A stretch of 64,000 bases of DNA from Mya arenaria (taxonomy: Eukaryota > Mollusca > Bivalvia > Myida > Myidae), in NCBI RefSeq assembly GCF_026914265.1, contig NC_069130.1, positions 45,469,929 to 45,533,928 of the forward strand. Direction: 5' to 3'. Made by a program: the position numbers and the translations under genes. The notes beneath the pieces are model-generated. The model ran no database searches. It was not told the DNA's origin and worked only from the letters and a program-made list of their open reading frames with translations. Below are positions 53,369-64,000 of the stretch, one piece after another (positions within the stretch are counted from its first letter, which is position 1; every line of letters starts with the position of its first letter).

Positions 53369-56300
53369 ACAAGAGGGCCATGATGGCCCTGTATCGCTCA
53401 CCTGTGCACTCATAAGGCAAATCACAAGGCACAGATGGCTCTTAGAGCTTAGAGAGGCGGGTATTGACCTCCATCTGTTTTCTCAAAGTACCCTGCACAG
53501 ATGGGCTAGAAAGCTCATCTGCACCCAAACCAGATGGCCCAGCTGCAGTAGCAACCACAGGCACAGACCCCAGTGGATCTGTAAGGGCATCTCCACCCTC
53601 ATCAGGCACTGCAGGATGCACATCATGACAGTGACAGCAATCATCTACCTCGAACTTGACCTAGATTTTATACAGAGGATCCTTTTGACCAAGTTGCATT
53701 AAGATTACGCTAAAATTGTGACCTCTATTGTGTTCACATGGTTTTTCTACTAATTGACCTAGTGACCTAGTTTTTGACCCGGGTTGACCCAATATCGAAC
53801 CTGACCTAGCTTATGTTAAGATGATCATTCTGTCCAAGTTTCATTAAGATTAGGCTAAAATTGTGATCTCTATTGTGTTCACAAGGTTTTTTTACTAATT
53901 GACCTAGTGACCTAGTTATTGACCGCGGATGGACCAATGTCGAACTTGACCTAGATGTTATAGAAATGATCATTCTGACCAAGTTGCATTAAGATTAGGC
54001 TAAAATTGTGACCTCTATTGTGTTCATAAGGTTTTTCTAATATCTGACCTAGTGACCTAGTTATTGACTACGGATGACCCAATATCGAACATGACCCAGA
54101 TTTTATAGAGATGATCATTCTGACCAAGTTGCATTAACATTAGGCTAAAATTGTGACCTCTATTGTGTTCACAAGGTTTTTCTACTAATTGACCTATTGA
54201 CCTAGTTATTGACGGTAAATGACCCAATATCGAACTTGACCTAGATTTTATAGAGATGATCATTCTGACCAAGTTACATTTAGATTAGGCTTAAGTTGTG
54301 ACCTCTATTGTGTTCACAAGGTTTTTCTACTAATTGACCTAGTGACCTAGTTATTGACCGCGGATGACCCAATATCGAACTTGACCTAAATTTTATAGAG
54401 ATGATCATTCTGACCAAGTTGCATTGAGATTAGGCTAAAATTGTGACCTCTAATGTGTTCACAAGGTATTTCTACTAATTGACCTACTGACCTAGTTTTT
54501 GACCCCAGATGACCCAATATCGAACTTGACCTAGATTTCATAGAGATGATCAGTCTGACCAAGTTTCATAAAGATTAGGTCAAAATTGTGACCTCTGTTG
54601 TGTTCACAAGGTTTTTCTAATAATTGACCTAGTGACCTAGTTATTGACTGCGGATTACCCAATATCGAACTTGACCTAGATTTTATAGAGATGATTATTC
54701 TGACCAACTTGCATTGAGATTAGGCTAAAATTGTGACCTCTATTGTGTTCACAAGGTTTTTGTACTAATTGACCTAGTGACCTAGTTGTTGACCGCGGAT
54801 GACCCAATATCGAACTTGACCTACATTTTATAGAGATGATCATTCTGACCAAGTTGCATTGAGATAAGGCTAAAGTTGTGACCTCTATTGTGTTCACAAG
54901 GTTTTTCTACTAATTGACCTAGTGACCTAGTTTTTGACCTGGGTTGACCCAATATGGAACTTGACCTAGCTTATGTTAAGATGATCATTCTGACCAAGTT
55001 TCATTAAGATAAGGCTAAAATTGTGACCTCTATTTTGTTCACAAGGTTTTTCTAATAATTGACCTAGTGACCTAGTTATTGACTGCGTATGACCCAACAT
55101 CGAACTTGACCCAGATTTTATAGGGATGATCATTCTGACCAAGTTGCATTAAGATTAGCCTAAAATTGTGACCTCTATTGTGTTCACAAGGTTTTTCTAC
55201 TAATTGACCTAGTGACCTAGTTATTGACCGCGGATGACCCAATATCGAACATGACCCAGATTTTATAGAGATGATCATTCTGACCAAGTTGCATTGAGAT
55301 TAGGCTAAAATTGTGACCTCTATTGTGTTCACAAGGTTTTTGTACTAATTGACCTAGTGACCTAGTTATTGACCGTGAATGACCCAATATCAAACTTGAC
55401 CTACATTTTACAGCGATGATCATTCTGACCAATTTGCATTGAGATTAGGCTAAAATTGTGACCTCTATTGTGTTCACAAGGTTTTTCTACTAACTGACCT
55501 AGTGACCTAGTTATTGACCGCGGATGACCCAATATCGAACTTGACCTAGATTTTATAGAGATGATCATTCTGACCAAGTTGCATTGAGATTAGGCTAAAA
55601 TTGTGACCTCTAATGTGTTCACAAGGTATTTCTACTAATTGACCTACTGACCTAGTTTTTGACCCCAGATGACCCAATATCGAACTTGACCTAGATTTCA
55701 TAGAGATGATCAGTCTGACCAAGTTTCATAAAGATTAGGTCAAAATTGTGACCTCTGTTGTGTTCACAAGGTTTTTCTAATAATTGACCTAGTGACCTAG
55801 TTATTGACTGCGGATGACCCAATATCGAACTTGACCTAGATTTTATAGAGATGATTATTCTGACCAAGTTGCATTGAGATTAGGCTAAAATTGTGACCTC
55901 TATTGTGTTCACAAGGTTTTTGTACTAATTGACCTAGTGACCTAGTTGTTGACCGCGGATGACCCAATATCGAACTTGACCTACATTTTATAGAGATGAT
56001 CATTCTGACCAAGTTGCATTGAGATTAGGCTAAAATTGTGACCTCTATTGTGTTCACAAGGTTTTTCTACTAATTGACCTAGTGACCTAATTATTGACCG
56101 CGGATGACCCAATATCGAACTTGACCTAGATTTTATAGAGATGACCATTCTGACCAAGTTGCATTGAGATTAGGCTAAAATTGTGACCTCTATTGTGTTC
56201 ACAAGGTTTTTCTACTAATTGACCTAGTGACCTAGTTTTTGACCCCAGATGACCCAATATCGAACTTGACCTAGATTTTATAGAGATGATCAGTCTGACC

Positions 56301-56434
56301 AAGTTTCATAAAGATTAGGTCAAAATTGTGACCTCTATTGTGTTCACAAGCAATTGTGAACGGACGGACGGACGGACGACGGACGAAGAGTGATCACAAA
56401 AGCTCACCTTGTCACTACGTGACAGGTGAGCTAA
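53369..56434 (+). mobile_element. Tandem-repeat element D, 145-bp core, HINE-like
   Basis: Starts ACAAGAGGGCCATGATGGCC then CTGTATCGCTCACCTG. After a unique segment (to about 53640) come about 19 units of 145 bp with TGACCTAGTGACCTAG, GATGACCCAATATCGAACTT and GATGATCATTCTGACCAAG. A (GGAC)n tract (about 56360-56380) and a 3' hairpin AGCTCACCTTGTCAC-TAC-GTGACAGGTGAGCT follow, ending CTAAAAA. The 5' GCTCACCTG is inverse to the 3' CAGGTGAGC. CTAA directly after the hairpin resembles a Helitron CTRR end. Minus-strand frames of about 71 codons inside are periodic artefacts. Confidence 0.8.
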
Positions 56435-56555
56435 AAACAGAGCTTTTAAGGTAAAGTCCAGTCAAAATCTCTAATATAAATGTGTATGGTCAGTGGAATA
56501 AGAACACAGCTGAAGACAACATACTTCCTGTCATATCCACCAGTGTTAAGTATAG

Positions 56556-59500
56556 ATACAGTGCTTTAGAACGTGTCCCAAAGCTATGATCACCAGTATA
56601 AAGATATATTGTCATTTGATAAACTACAGTGCTTTAGAACATGTTCCCAAGCTATGACTACCTGTATAAAGATATATGGTCATTTGATAATCTACAGTGC
56701 TTTAGAACATGTCCCAAAGCTATTACTACCAGTATAACGGTATATGGTCATTTGATAAACTACAGTGCTTTAGAACGTGTCCCCAAGCTATGACTACCTG
56801 TATAAAGATATATGGTCATTTGATAAACTACAGTGCTTTAGAACGTGTCCCCAAGCTATGACTACCTGTATAAAGATATATGGTCATTTGATAAACTACA
56901 GTGCTTTAGAACGTGTCCCAAAGCTATTACTACCAGTATAAAGATATATGGTCATTTGATAAACTACAGTGCTTTAGAACGTGTCCCAAAGCTATTACTA
57001 CCAGTATAACGATATATGGTCATTTGATAAACTACAGTGCTTTAGAACGTGTCCCCAAGCTATGACTACCAGTATAAAGATATATGGTCATTTGATAAAC
57101 TACAGTGCTTTAGAACGTGTCCCCCAGCTATGACTACCTGTATAAAGATATATGGTCATTTGATAAACTACAGTGCTTTAGAATGTGTCCCAAAGCTATT
57201 ACTACCTGTATAAAGATATATGGTCATTTGATAAACTACAGTGCTTTAGAACGTGTCCCAAAGCTATTACTACCAGTATAAAGATATATGGTCATTTGAT
57301 ACACTACAGTGCTTTAGAACGTGTCCCCAAAATATGACTACCTGTATAAAGATATATGGTCATTTGATAATCTACAGTGCTTTAGAACGTGTCCCAAAGC
57401 TATTACTACCAGTATAACGGTATATGGTCATTTGATAAACTACAGTGCTTTAGAACGTGTCCCCAAGCTATGACTACCTGTATAAAGATATATGGTCATT
57501 TGATAATCTACAGTGCTTTAGAACATGTCCCCAAGCTATGACTACCTGTATAAAGATATATGGTCATTTGATAAACTACAGTGCTTTAGAACGTGTCCCA
57601 AAGCTATTACTACCAGTATAAAGATATATTGTCATTTGATAAACTACAGTGCATTAGAAAGTGTCCCCAAGCTATGACTACCAGTATAAAGATATATGGT
57701 CATTTGATAAACTACAGTGCTTTAGAACGTGTCCCCAAGCTATGACTACCTGTATAAAGATATATGGTCATTTGATAAACTACAGTGCTTTAGAACGTGT
57801 CCCCAAAATATGACTACCTGTATAAAGATATATGGTCATTTGATAAACTACAGTGCTTTAGAACGTGTCCCCCACCTATGATCACCAGTATAAAGATATA
57901 TTGTCATTTGATAAACTACAGTGCTTTAGAACGTGTCCCCAAGCTATGACTACCTGTATAAAGATATATGGTCATTTGATAAACTACAGTGCTTTAGAAC
58001 GTGTCCCCAAGCTATGACTACCTGTATAAAGATATATGGTCATTTGATAAACTACAGTGCTTTAGAACGTGTCCCAAAGCTATTACTACCAGTATAAAGA
58101 TATATGGTCATTTGATAAACTACAGTGCTTTAGAAAGTGTCCCAAAGCTATTACTACCAGTATAAAGATATATGGTCATTTGATAAACTACAGTGCTTTA
58201 GAACGTGTCCCCAAGCTATGACTACCAGTATAAAGATATATGGTCATTTGATAAACTACAGTGCTTTAGAACGTGTCCCCCAGCTATGACTACCTGTATA
58301 AAGATATATGGTCATTTGATAAACTACAGTGCTTTAGAATGTGTCCCCCAGCTATGACTACCTGTATAAAGATATATGGTCATTTGATAAACTACAGTGC
58401 TTTAGAACGTGTCCCAAAGCTATTACTACCAGTATAAAGATATATGGTCATTTGATAAACTACAGTGCTTTAGAACGTGTCCCCAAAATATGACTACCTG
58501 TATAAAGATATATGGTCATTTGATAATCTACAGTGCTTTAGAACGTGTCCCAAAGCTATTACTACCAGTATAACGGTATATGGTCATTTGATAAACTACA
58601 GTGCTTTAGAACGTGTCCCCCACCTATGATCACCAGTATAAAGATATATGGTCATTTGATAATCTACAGTGCTTTAGAACGTGTCCCCCACCTATGATCA
58701 CCAGTATAAAGATATATGGTCTTTTGATAAACTACAGTGCTTTAGAATGTGTCCCAAAGCTATTACTACCTGTATAAAGATATATGGTCATTTGATAAAC
58801 TACAGTGCTTTAGAACGTGTCCCCCAGCTATGACTACCTGTATAAAGATATATGGTCATTTGATAAACTACAGTGCTTTAGAACGTGTCCCAAAGCTATT
58901 ACTACCAGTATAAAGATATATGGTCATTTGATAAACTACAGTGCTTTAGAACGTGTCCCCAAGCTATGACTACCTGTATAAAGATATATGGTCATTTGAT
59001 AATCTACAGTGCTTTAGAACGTGTCCCCCACCTATGATCACCAGTATAAAGATATATTGTCATTTGATAAACTACAGTGCTTTAGAACGTGTCCCAATGC
59101 TATTACTACCAGTATAAAGATATATGGTCATTTGATAAACTACAGTGCTTTAGAATGTGTCCCCGAGCTATGACTACCTGTATAAAGATATATGGTCTTT
59201 TGATAAACTACAGTGCTTTAGAACGTGTCCCCGAGCTATGACTACCTGTTAAAAGATATATGGTCATTTGATAAACTACAGTGCTTTAGAACGTGTCCCA
59301 AAGCTATTACTACCTGTATAAAGATATATGGTCATTTGATAAACTACAGTGCTTTAGAACGTGTCCCCCAGCTATGACTACTAGTATAAAGATATATGGT
59401 CATTTGATAAACTACAGTGCTTTAGAACGTGTCCCACAGCTATGAATACCTGTATAAAGATATATGGTCATTTGATAAACTACAGTGCTTTAGAAAGTGT

Positions 59501-59822
59501 CCCAAAGCTATGACTACCAGTATGGAGATATATGGTCATTTGATAAACTACAGTGCTTTAGAACGTGTCCCCGAGCTATGACTACCTGTATAAAGATATA
59601 TGGTCATTTGATAAACTAGTGCTTTAGAATGTGTCCCCCAGCTATGACTACCTGTATAAAAGATACACATGTATGGTCATTTCATAAACTACAGTGCTCT
59701 AGAACGTGTCCCCGAGCTTCGATCACTAGTATAAAGATATATGGTCATTTGATAAACTACAGTGCTGTAGAACATGAGGCCCAGCTAGGACTACCATTAT
59801 AAAGCCAATTGTCATTTGTTTA
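56556..59822 (+). repeat. 68-bp satellite array, about 48 units
   Basis: The unit is CTACAGTGCTTTAGAACGTG then TCCCCAAGCTATGACTACCT, GTATAAAGATATATGGTCAT and TTGATAAA. CAGTGCTTTA starts at 56763, 56831 and so on, 68 bp apart. Variation is concentrated in the CCCAAAGCTATTACTACCAG versus CCCCAAGCTATGACTACCTG versus CCCCCACCTATGATCACCAG types, which alternate. Edge units at both ends are degenerate. Confidence 0.96.
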
Positions 59823-60684
59823 ACTTGTTAAGGTTAGTTTAGGTTAAATGTCACTAAATTTTGTAAAGGTCAAAATTCAGCTAATTCCCACCAAATCACT
59901 GTGAAATGGTAGTCTAAAATAATAGACGTGTTATACGGGATTCTTCCAATCCCTAACGTCTAAACGGGAATGTGCAAAAAACGGGGGTGTTTTAAAAATA
60001 TTGAAATTGTTTTAAGTGAATTATTTTATGGTTGAAATTGATCATAAAGAGTTAAATTCATATTTTGCCATGTAAGTGAAATGTTATTTTGCACTAAACA
60101 AGCATTTAATGCATTAAAACAAGTTGTTTACCTTTCTAATAAAACGAAAGTTGACTGACACAGATAACAATTATGCGAAGCGGAACAACTCGATACAATC
60201 GTAATAACTCGGCCTCCTCCGACAAAGCTTCGAGATAGACCTCGTTATACAATCGTAACAACTCGGCCATGGCCGAAATGTTCCGAGCGATTTAAAACTG
60301 TGCCCTGAAGCCTTGCAGGTGCCCTTCATGTATATATCGTTACGTTTTGACAGAATGAAATGAAGAAAAGCCGTCAAACTCATAATTATAAGTTGGATAT
60401 TTTTTGTGTGCGTACGGAACTAATATAAAATAACATTATCTGGTAATATTTCTTGTTTTTATGATATTTTATAGACGCTATATGCTTTAACCCGGAATCC
60501 TGATCGGAACAACTACCCACTTTTGATACTAAACAATTTGTACGTGAAGGATTTGCCATATCAAAAATCTAAAAAAAATCTGTCAACGTACAATTATTTG
60601 GACTATGTGAAATGGATGTGCTTTGCTGAAAAAAATGATTTGCAAGCATCAATAGTTAAATAATGCATAAAATTATGGAAATAT
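59823..60684. other. Intergenic DNA with ACTCGGCC motifs
   Basis: At about 60181-60300 an AACTCG/CAATCGTAA.AACTCGGCC phrase is tandemly duplicated and includes the palindrome CGGCCATGGCCG. A related ACAACTCGGCTTTCTCCGGC sits at about 60988 near the candidate promoter. The minus-strand frame 60171-60383 has no recognisable content. Confidence 0.45.
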
Positions 60685-60898
60685 TTAATACCGTCTTCCC
60701 AAAATTCTTCGTACTAGAGTCAGGCACAAATTATCTTGCATTTCCAGCTCCTGGATTTTCCTTAAAGCCTCTTCCAATGTTTTACAAACCAGCATTTTTG
60801 TTCGCTGTGGTGTACTCATGTGCTTTACACAGATATCAATGACGTAAAGTGTAAACACGCACCTGCCTAAATCCGCACTGTCGTTTATCAAAATCCAT
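60685..60898 (-). CDS. Candidate small coding exon(s), unknown
   Basis: Two alternatives exist. (i) ATG at 60898 gives MDFDKRQCGFRQ followed by donor GTGCGT (exon 60898-60863). (ii) An ATG at about 60819 gives 44 codons, MSTPQRTKMLVCKTLEEALR, then KIQELEMQDN, ending RRILGRRY and TAA, with a possible donor CG/GTATTA just before the stop. The second is helical and charged, like a short coiled coil. It lies directly beside a GC-richer promoter-like region, which supports a 5' exon of a minus-strand gene. No family recognised. Confidence 0.35.
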
Positions 60899-60939
60899 AC
60901 TGTATTTAATTTTTACGCCTAGTAACCGAATACGTGACG

Positions 60940-61090
60940 AATATTAAACAAAGCGCATGCGCGAATCACATGGGCGTCAACCCTTACAACTCGGCTTTCT
61001 CCGGCAAGATTCAAAATAGCCTTATTCCAGAAGCCCATAATGCTTTGCGACAAAGGTGACTTCCGGTTTATTTCCGCATTCAATTTCCTA
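60940..61090. promoter_or_regulatory. Probable bidirectional promoter (NRF-1- and ETS-like sites)
   Basis: A perfect GCGCATGCGC palindrome at 60953-60962 matches the NRF-1 core. ACTTCCGGTT at about 61059-61068 matches an ETS site. Local GC content is higher than in the surroundings. Candidate exons diverge on both sides (60898 leftward, 61141 rightward). No TATA box is obvious. Motif meaning is from vertebrate and insect transcription factors; activity here is inferred. Confidence 0.5.
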
Positions 61091-61900
61091 GTTATCGATA
61101 CGAGTGAAAGGAAGAGCATACTTGGCAAAATAGATCGATAGGTGAGTAAAACATGTTAGGAACATCAGGTTATACATTCGTCTATAAATATCTACCGTTT
61201 TTTGTAAATGTCAATGAAGTTTTTGACGTTTATACCCAACTTCAATACACATTTAAGTGGGTGGGGTAAAATAACAAATATAATGGTAAAGACTTTCATA
61301 GTAGTTCTCAAAGACTTCAAATACATATTGGTTGTTATAAAGTATGCATTCAATTGTGGTTTGTTGAGTTTGTTATTAAATTAAATGAATGATATGTTGC
61401 AATTAGTGTGAAATTGTTAAAATCTGCAACTTCAAAACAGTCAAGTAAATGAAGCTTAAATGTGATTAAGAAGGGCATTTAAATACTGACTGCTGTGCTG
61501 TATGTAAACAAATATGCAGGTCTTAAAATAAAAGCTTATTAATATTGTACTAGTAAATTGTAACTATTTAAATATCTGACTGATATTAAAGCTGATTAAA
61601 GCTGCACTCTCACAGATTAAACAGTTGGATGATGTTAAAACTATTTATTTTATTTCAGAGATGTCCATTCTGGATGTTTGATTCCGCCAAGTTGATGCTC
61701 AACAGGAGTAGGCAGTTGATACCATTGATCTGATAGCACCTGCTATATCAGTGGTTTTACAAGAAAAATTTGTGCAAAACACAAGAGACGGAATCGGTTC
61801 AAGAACAGAGATAAAATAAATGAAGTGTGTCAATATGAATGAAAACTTTCCTTGACTGCAAGGACTAAAGAAATGCACACAAGTGACATAAATTTAAATG
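61090..61900 (+). ncRNA. Candidate spliced transcript, probably non-coding or 5' UTR
   Basis: Exon 1 ends GATCGATAG at 61141 before a consensus GTGAGT donor. A TTATTTTATTTCAG acceptor opens exon 2 at 61659. Exon 2 holds only short frames (the first ATG gives MSILDV and stop) and an AAATAAAATAAATG stretch near 61817 that could serve polyadenylation. Exon 1's 5' limit is not defined. It could be a lncRNA divergent from the minus-strand gene, or the 5' UTR of a gene to the right. Confidence 0.35.
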
Positions 61901-62496
61901 TTTGGTACAAAAAGTAGACATGTAGAACTTAAAATTATGACACAGGATGTGAAACAACACTTTATAGCCGATAACAGTCGAACAAGAGATTTTTCAAAAA
62001 GAAGCAAGATGTGTTTTTTTAACCCTTGGCAAATGAACCTTTAAAGGGATTATTGCATACCAAGGACAATTTATTGTTATCATGTTTAATGTTATTATTA
62101 AATTGTAAAAAATACCGTTGTTATTAATATGATTGTCTATCATCTTTTTATTCCAATGACTGTGTAAACTCCCATGGTTAATATTAAAAAGACATAAAAT
62201 CGAGTTAACATTTGTGGGCAATAACTAGCCACCCGGTTAACTTAGTTTGTAGGAGCACCGTGCTTTTTCTGGCAGCCCTTGGTTCGAGCTTTTTCCTATC
62301 ATGTTACTTTAGTATTGTTATAGTCAATAAGCCTAGGTGTCGTTAGCGCAGTACTGTAGGCCGAATATTTTCTTGGCCCAAATTCAAACAGCCTTGAGAT
62401 TTAAATGAAACTTGGTACACATGCAAATTTCCAGAAACAATAGGCTCATGTCATGTTCATCATTGTAAATACAGTTTGTAAATACAGTGCTCAAGT
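61901..62496. other. AT-rich intergenic DNA
   Basis: A partial end of the TTAAAGCTGCACTCTCACAG MITE family also occurs at about 61607-61627, inside the candidate intron to the left. Nothing else recognised. Confidence 0.45.
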
Positions 62497-62856
62497 TTAA
62501 AGCTGCATTCTCAGACTGACCATTTTGACAAAAAAATGTCTGAAAACCAGTGATATAAGATTGCTGATGGAAGATCATAAAACATTTTTACAGAATTATC
62601 TTGACCGTTTTGACAAAAAAATGTCTGAAAACCAGTGATAAAAGATTGCTGATAGAAGATCAGATAACATTTGTACGTATCTTTGAAAATGGATATATTT
62701 ATGGTTCAATAGCGTTTCTAACGCTTTAAGAAAATGGAGTCTTTTGACAGTGTTTCAAACAACTGAGATCTGTTATTTTGTGAATCATCTTATATGACTG
62801 ACTGAATTGAAGGCAATGATATCAAAATCAGTAAATCTGTAAGATTGCAGTTTTAA
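62497..62856. mobile_element. TTAA-flanked palindromic MITE with internal duplication
   Basis: Ends TTAAAGCTGCATTCTCAGAC and (inverse) TTAAAACTGCAATCTTACAG. A segment of about 80 bp (GACCATTTTGACAAAAAAAT...) is tandemly duplicated near the left arm (about 62517-62690), making this copy asymmetric. Confidence 0.7.
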
Positions 62857-64000
62857 AGGTGCATGTCCCTAAAGGTCAATTGGCAGGAGATCTCATCAAA
62901 TTTAATGAAGAATCATACATTCAATGATGCAATTCAACTTATTCATTTTGATGAGAATCAGCATTTAAAGAAGTTACCATGAGCTCTGATTTTTTTTGCT
63001 GTGCTTTTTTTATGACAAATTTATCATTTCTGTAGAAAATGTCTGACACTATCATACAAATTGTAGCAAAAGAAACAAAAAATGGTTGTACAGAATTAAT
63101 GTTTATTTAAATATCTATAAAAAGAGTTGTTCATATAATAAAACATTATGATGCACATTGTAAATGTAAAACATAACTAAAGTACAAGGACATAAAAAAA
63201 TATTTAATTTTATATATTTATATGATTTTTGAATAATAATATTTCTTATGATAACAATAATAATAATAAGTGTTGAATACTAAGCACTTAACATATTATA
63301 CATGTATGAATATCAATAATAACAGTCAAAAAATAACAGTTCAACCAACAAAAGAGATCCAACAAGTACTAGCAATGGGAATCAAACCAATATGACCCAA
63401 CTTCAAAGGCCAACAGTGATTCAAATAACACTAGTTGTCTATCACACATTCTGTCCAACAAGCAGTCCAAACAACACTCGTGGTCCAACCAACACTTCCA
63501 GTCCAACCATTTATAATTGTTCAACCAACACGTATGGTCCATCCAATATAGCGGCCCAGTAAGCAATAGATGCCAAACCAACAATAGCATGTCAGGTACT
63601 AGCTGTCCATCACGTTGCTACCAATCTAGCAGCCCAACCAATTGTAGTGATGTTCTTCATTGAAAGTAATGATCTCAGAAGGTAACATCAGCATATTTGA
63701 ATCATATCTGTAAAGAAAGGAACGGAACATAAAAAGCATATTTTTATAAAAAAGTAAGTTACTCTCAGACTTATTTATGAATGGGTTTTAAGACAAGTAA
63801 GTTACTCTCAGACTTATTTATGAATGGGTTTTAAGACAATCTGGACACCGATTTAATTCCAGGCCTGGGGGTATGCGACTAGTCCGGTGGCCATCATAAT
63901 ATTTGAAAATAACAAATCATTCAGAAGACTACAAAGGTGACAGCATGACATAATTACTCTAAGTAAAATGTTTATTACATAGTAATAAAATACACACAGC
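62857..64000. other. AT-rich DNA with a degenerate minisatellite and a 43-bp duplication
   Basis: At about 63350-63640 the phrase GTCCAACCAACACT recurs in degenerate form about every 15-30 bases. At 63752-63837 a 43-bp unit (AAGTAAGTTACTCTCAGACT...) is repeated twice without differences. No gene recognised. Confidence 0.5.

Overview
The window is nuclear DNA of an invertebrate animal, most likely a bivalve mollusc. It is AT-rich, genes are split by GT-AG introns, and most of the 64 kb is repeats. The recognisable proteins are a NACHT/leucine-rich NLR-type protein, a Cys-rich family I associate with bivalve expansions, and a non-LTR retrotransposon. The composite tandem-repeat elements with hairpin 3' ends and AGGTCA-rich units also look molluscan. 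The species cannot be named from the sequence.

Layout. 0-4.7 kb: intergenic DNA with a foldback copy, a 160-bp TA-flanked MITE, a Tc1/mariner relic and a CAT/CAC microsatellite. 4.7-7.0 kb: terminal exon of an NLR-like gene (-). 7.0-9.5 kb: a 39-bp minisatellite and a cluster of roughly 330-bp palindromic foldback elements carrying CRE-like sites. 9.6-12.1 kb: a 53-bp satellite of about 48 units. 12.7-13.2 kb: a candidate two-exon gene (+). 13.6-17.6 kb: a near-intact two-ORF LINE. 19.4-22.1 kb: two exons of a Cys-rich protein gene (-), followed by an 81-bp array built from its exon 2 splice-donor region. 22.2-24.4 kb: a TTAA-flanked MITE split by a tandem-repeat element. 24.9-28.3 kb: a TIR element with TAA target duplications enclosing a four-exon unknown gene (-) whose splice phases all agree. 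28.4-31 kb: a MITE, three tRNA-like relics and a 1.5-kb TIR element. 34.2-39.9 kb: a 5.8-kb TIR element with an exact 9-bp target duplication, containing a hAT-like element and two tandem arrays. 40.5-45 kb: a 68-bp satellite split by a 3.58-kb TIR element with TA duplications. 46.5-51.4 kb: a 33-bp array and nested tandem-repeat elements. 51.8-53.2 kb: candidate exons with alternative 3' ends (-). 53.4-56.4 kb: a 145-bp array element. 56.5-59.8 kb: the 68-bp satellite again, inverted. 60.7-61.9 kb: a probable divergent promoter with small exons on both strands. 62-64 kb: a MITE and AT-rich DNA.

There is no operon-like cooperation. The organising theme is nested mobile DNA. Exact target duplications and interrupted repeats let the order of several insertions be read directly, and two places show element-gene interplay: the TIR-enclosed gene and the amplified exon-intron junction. 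Gene functions beyond the NLR and LINE are not recognised. Exon models rest on open frames, splice motifs and phase agreement only.
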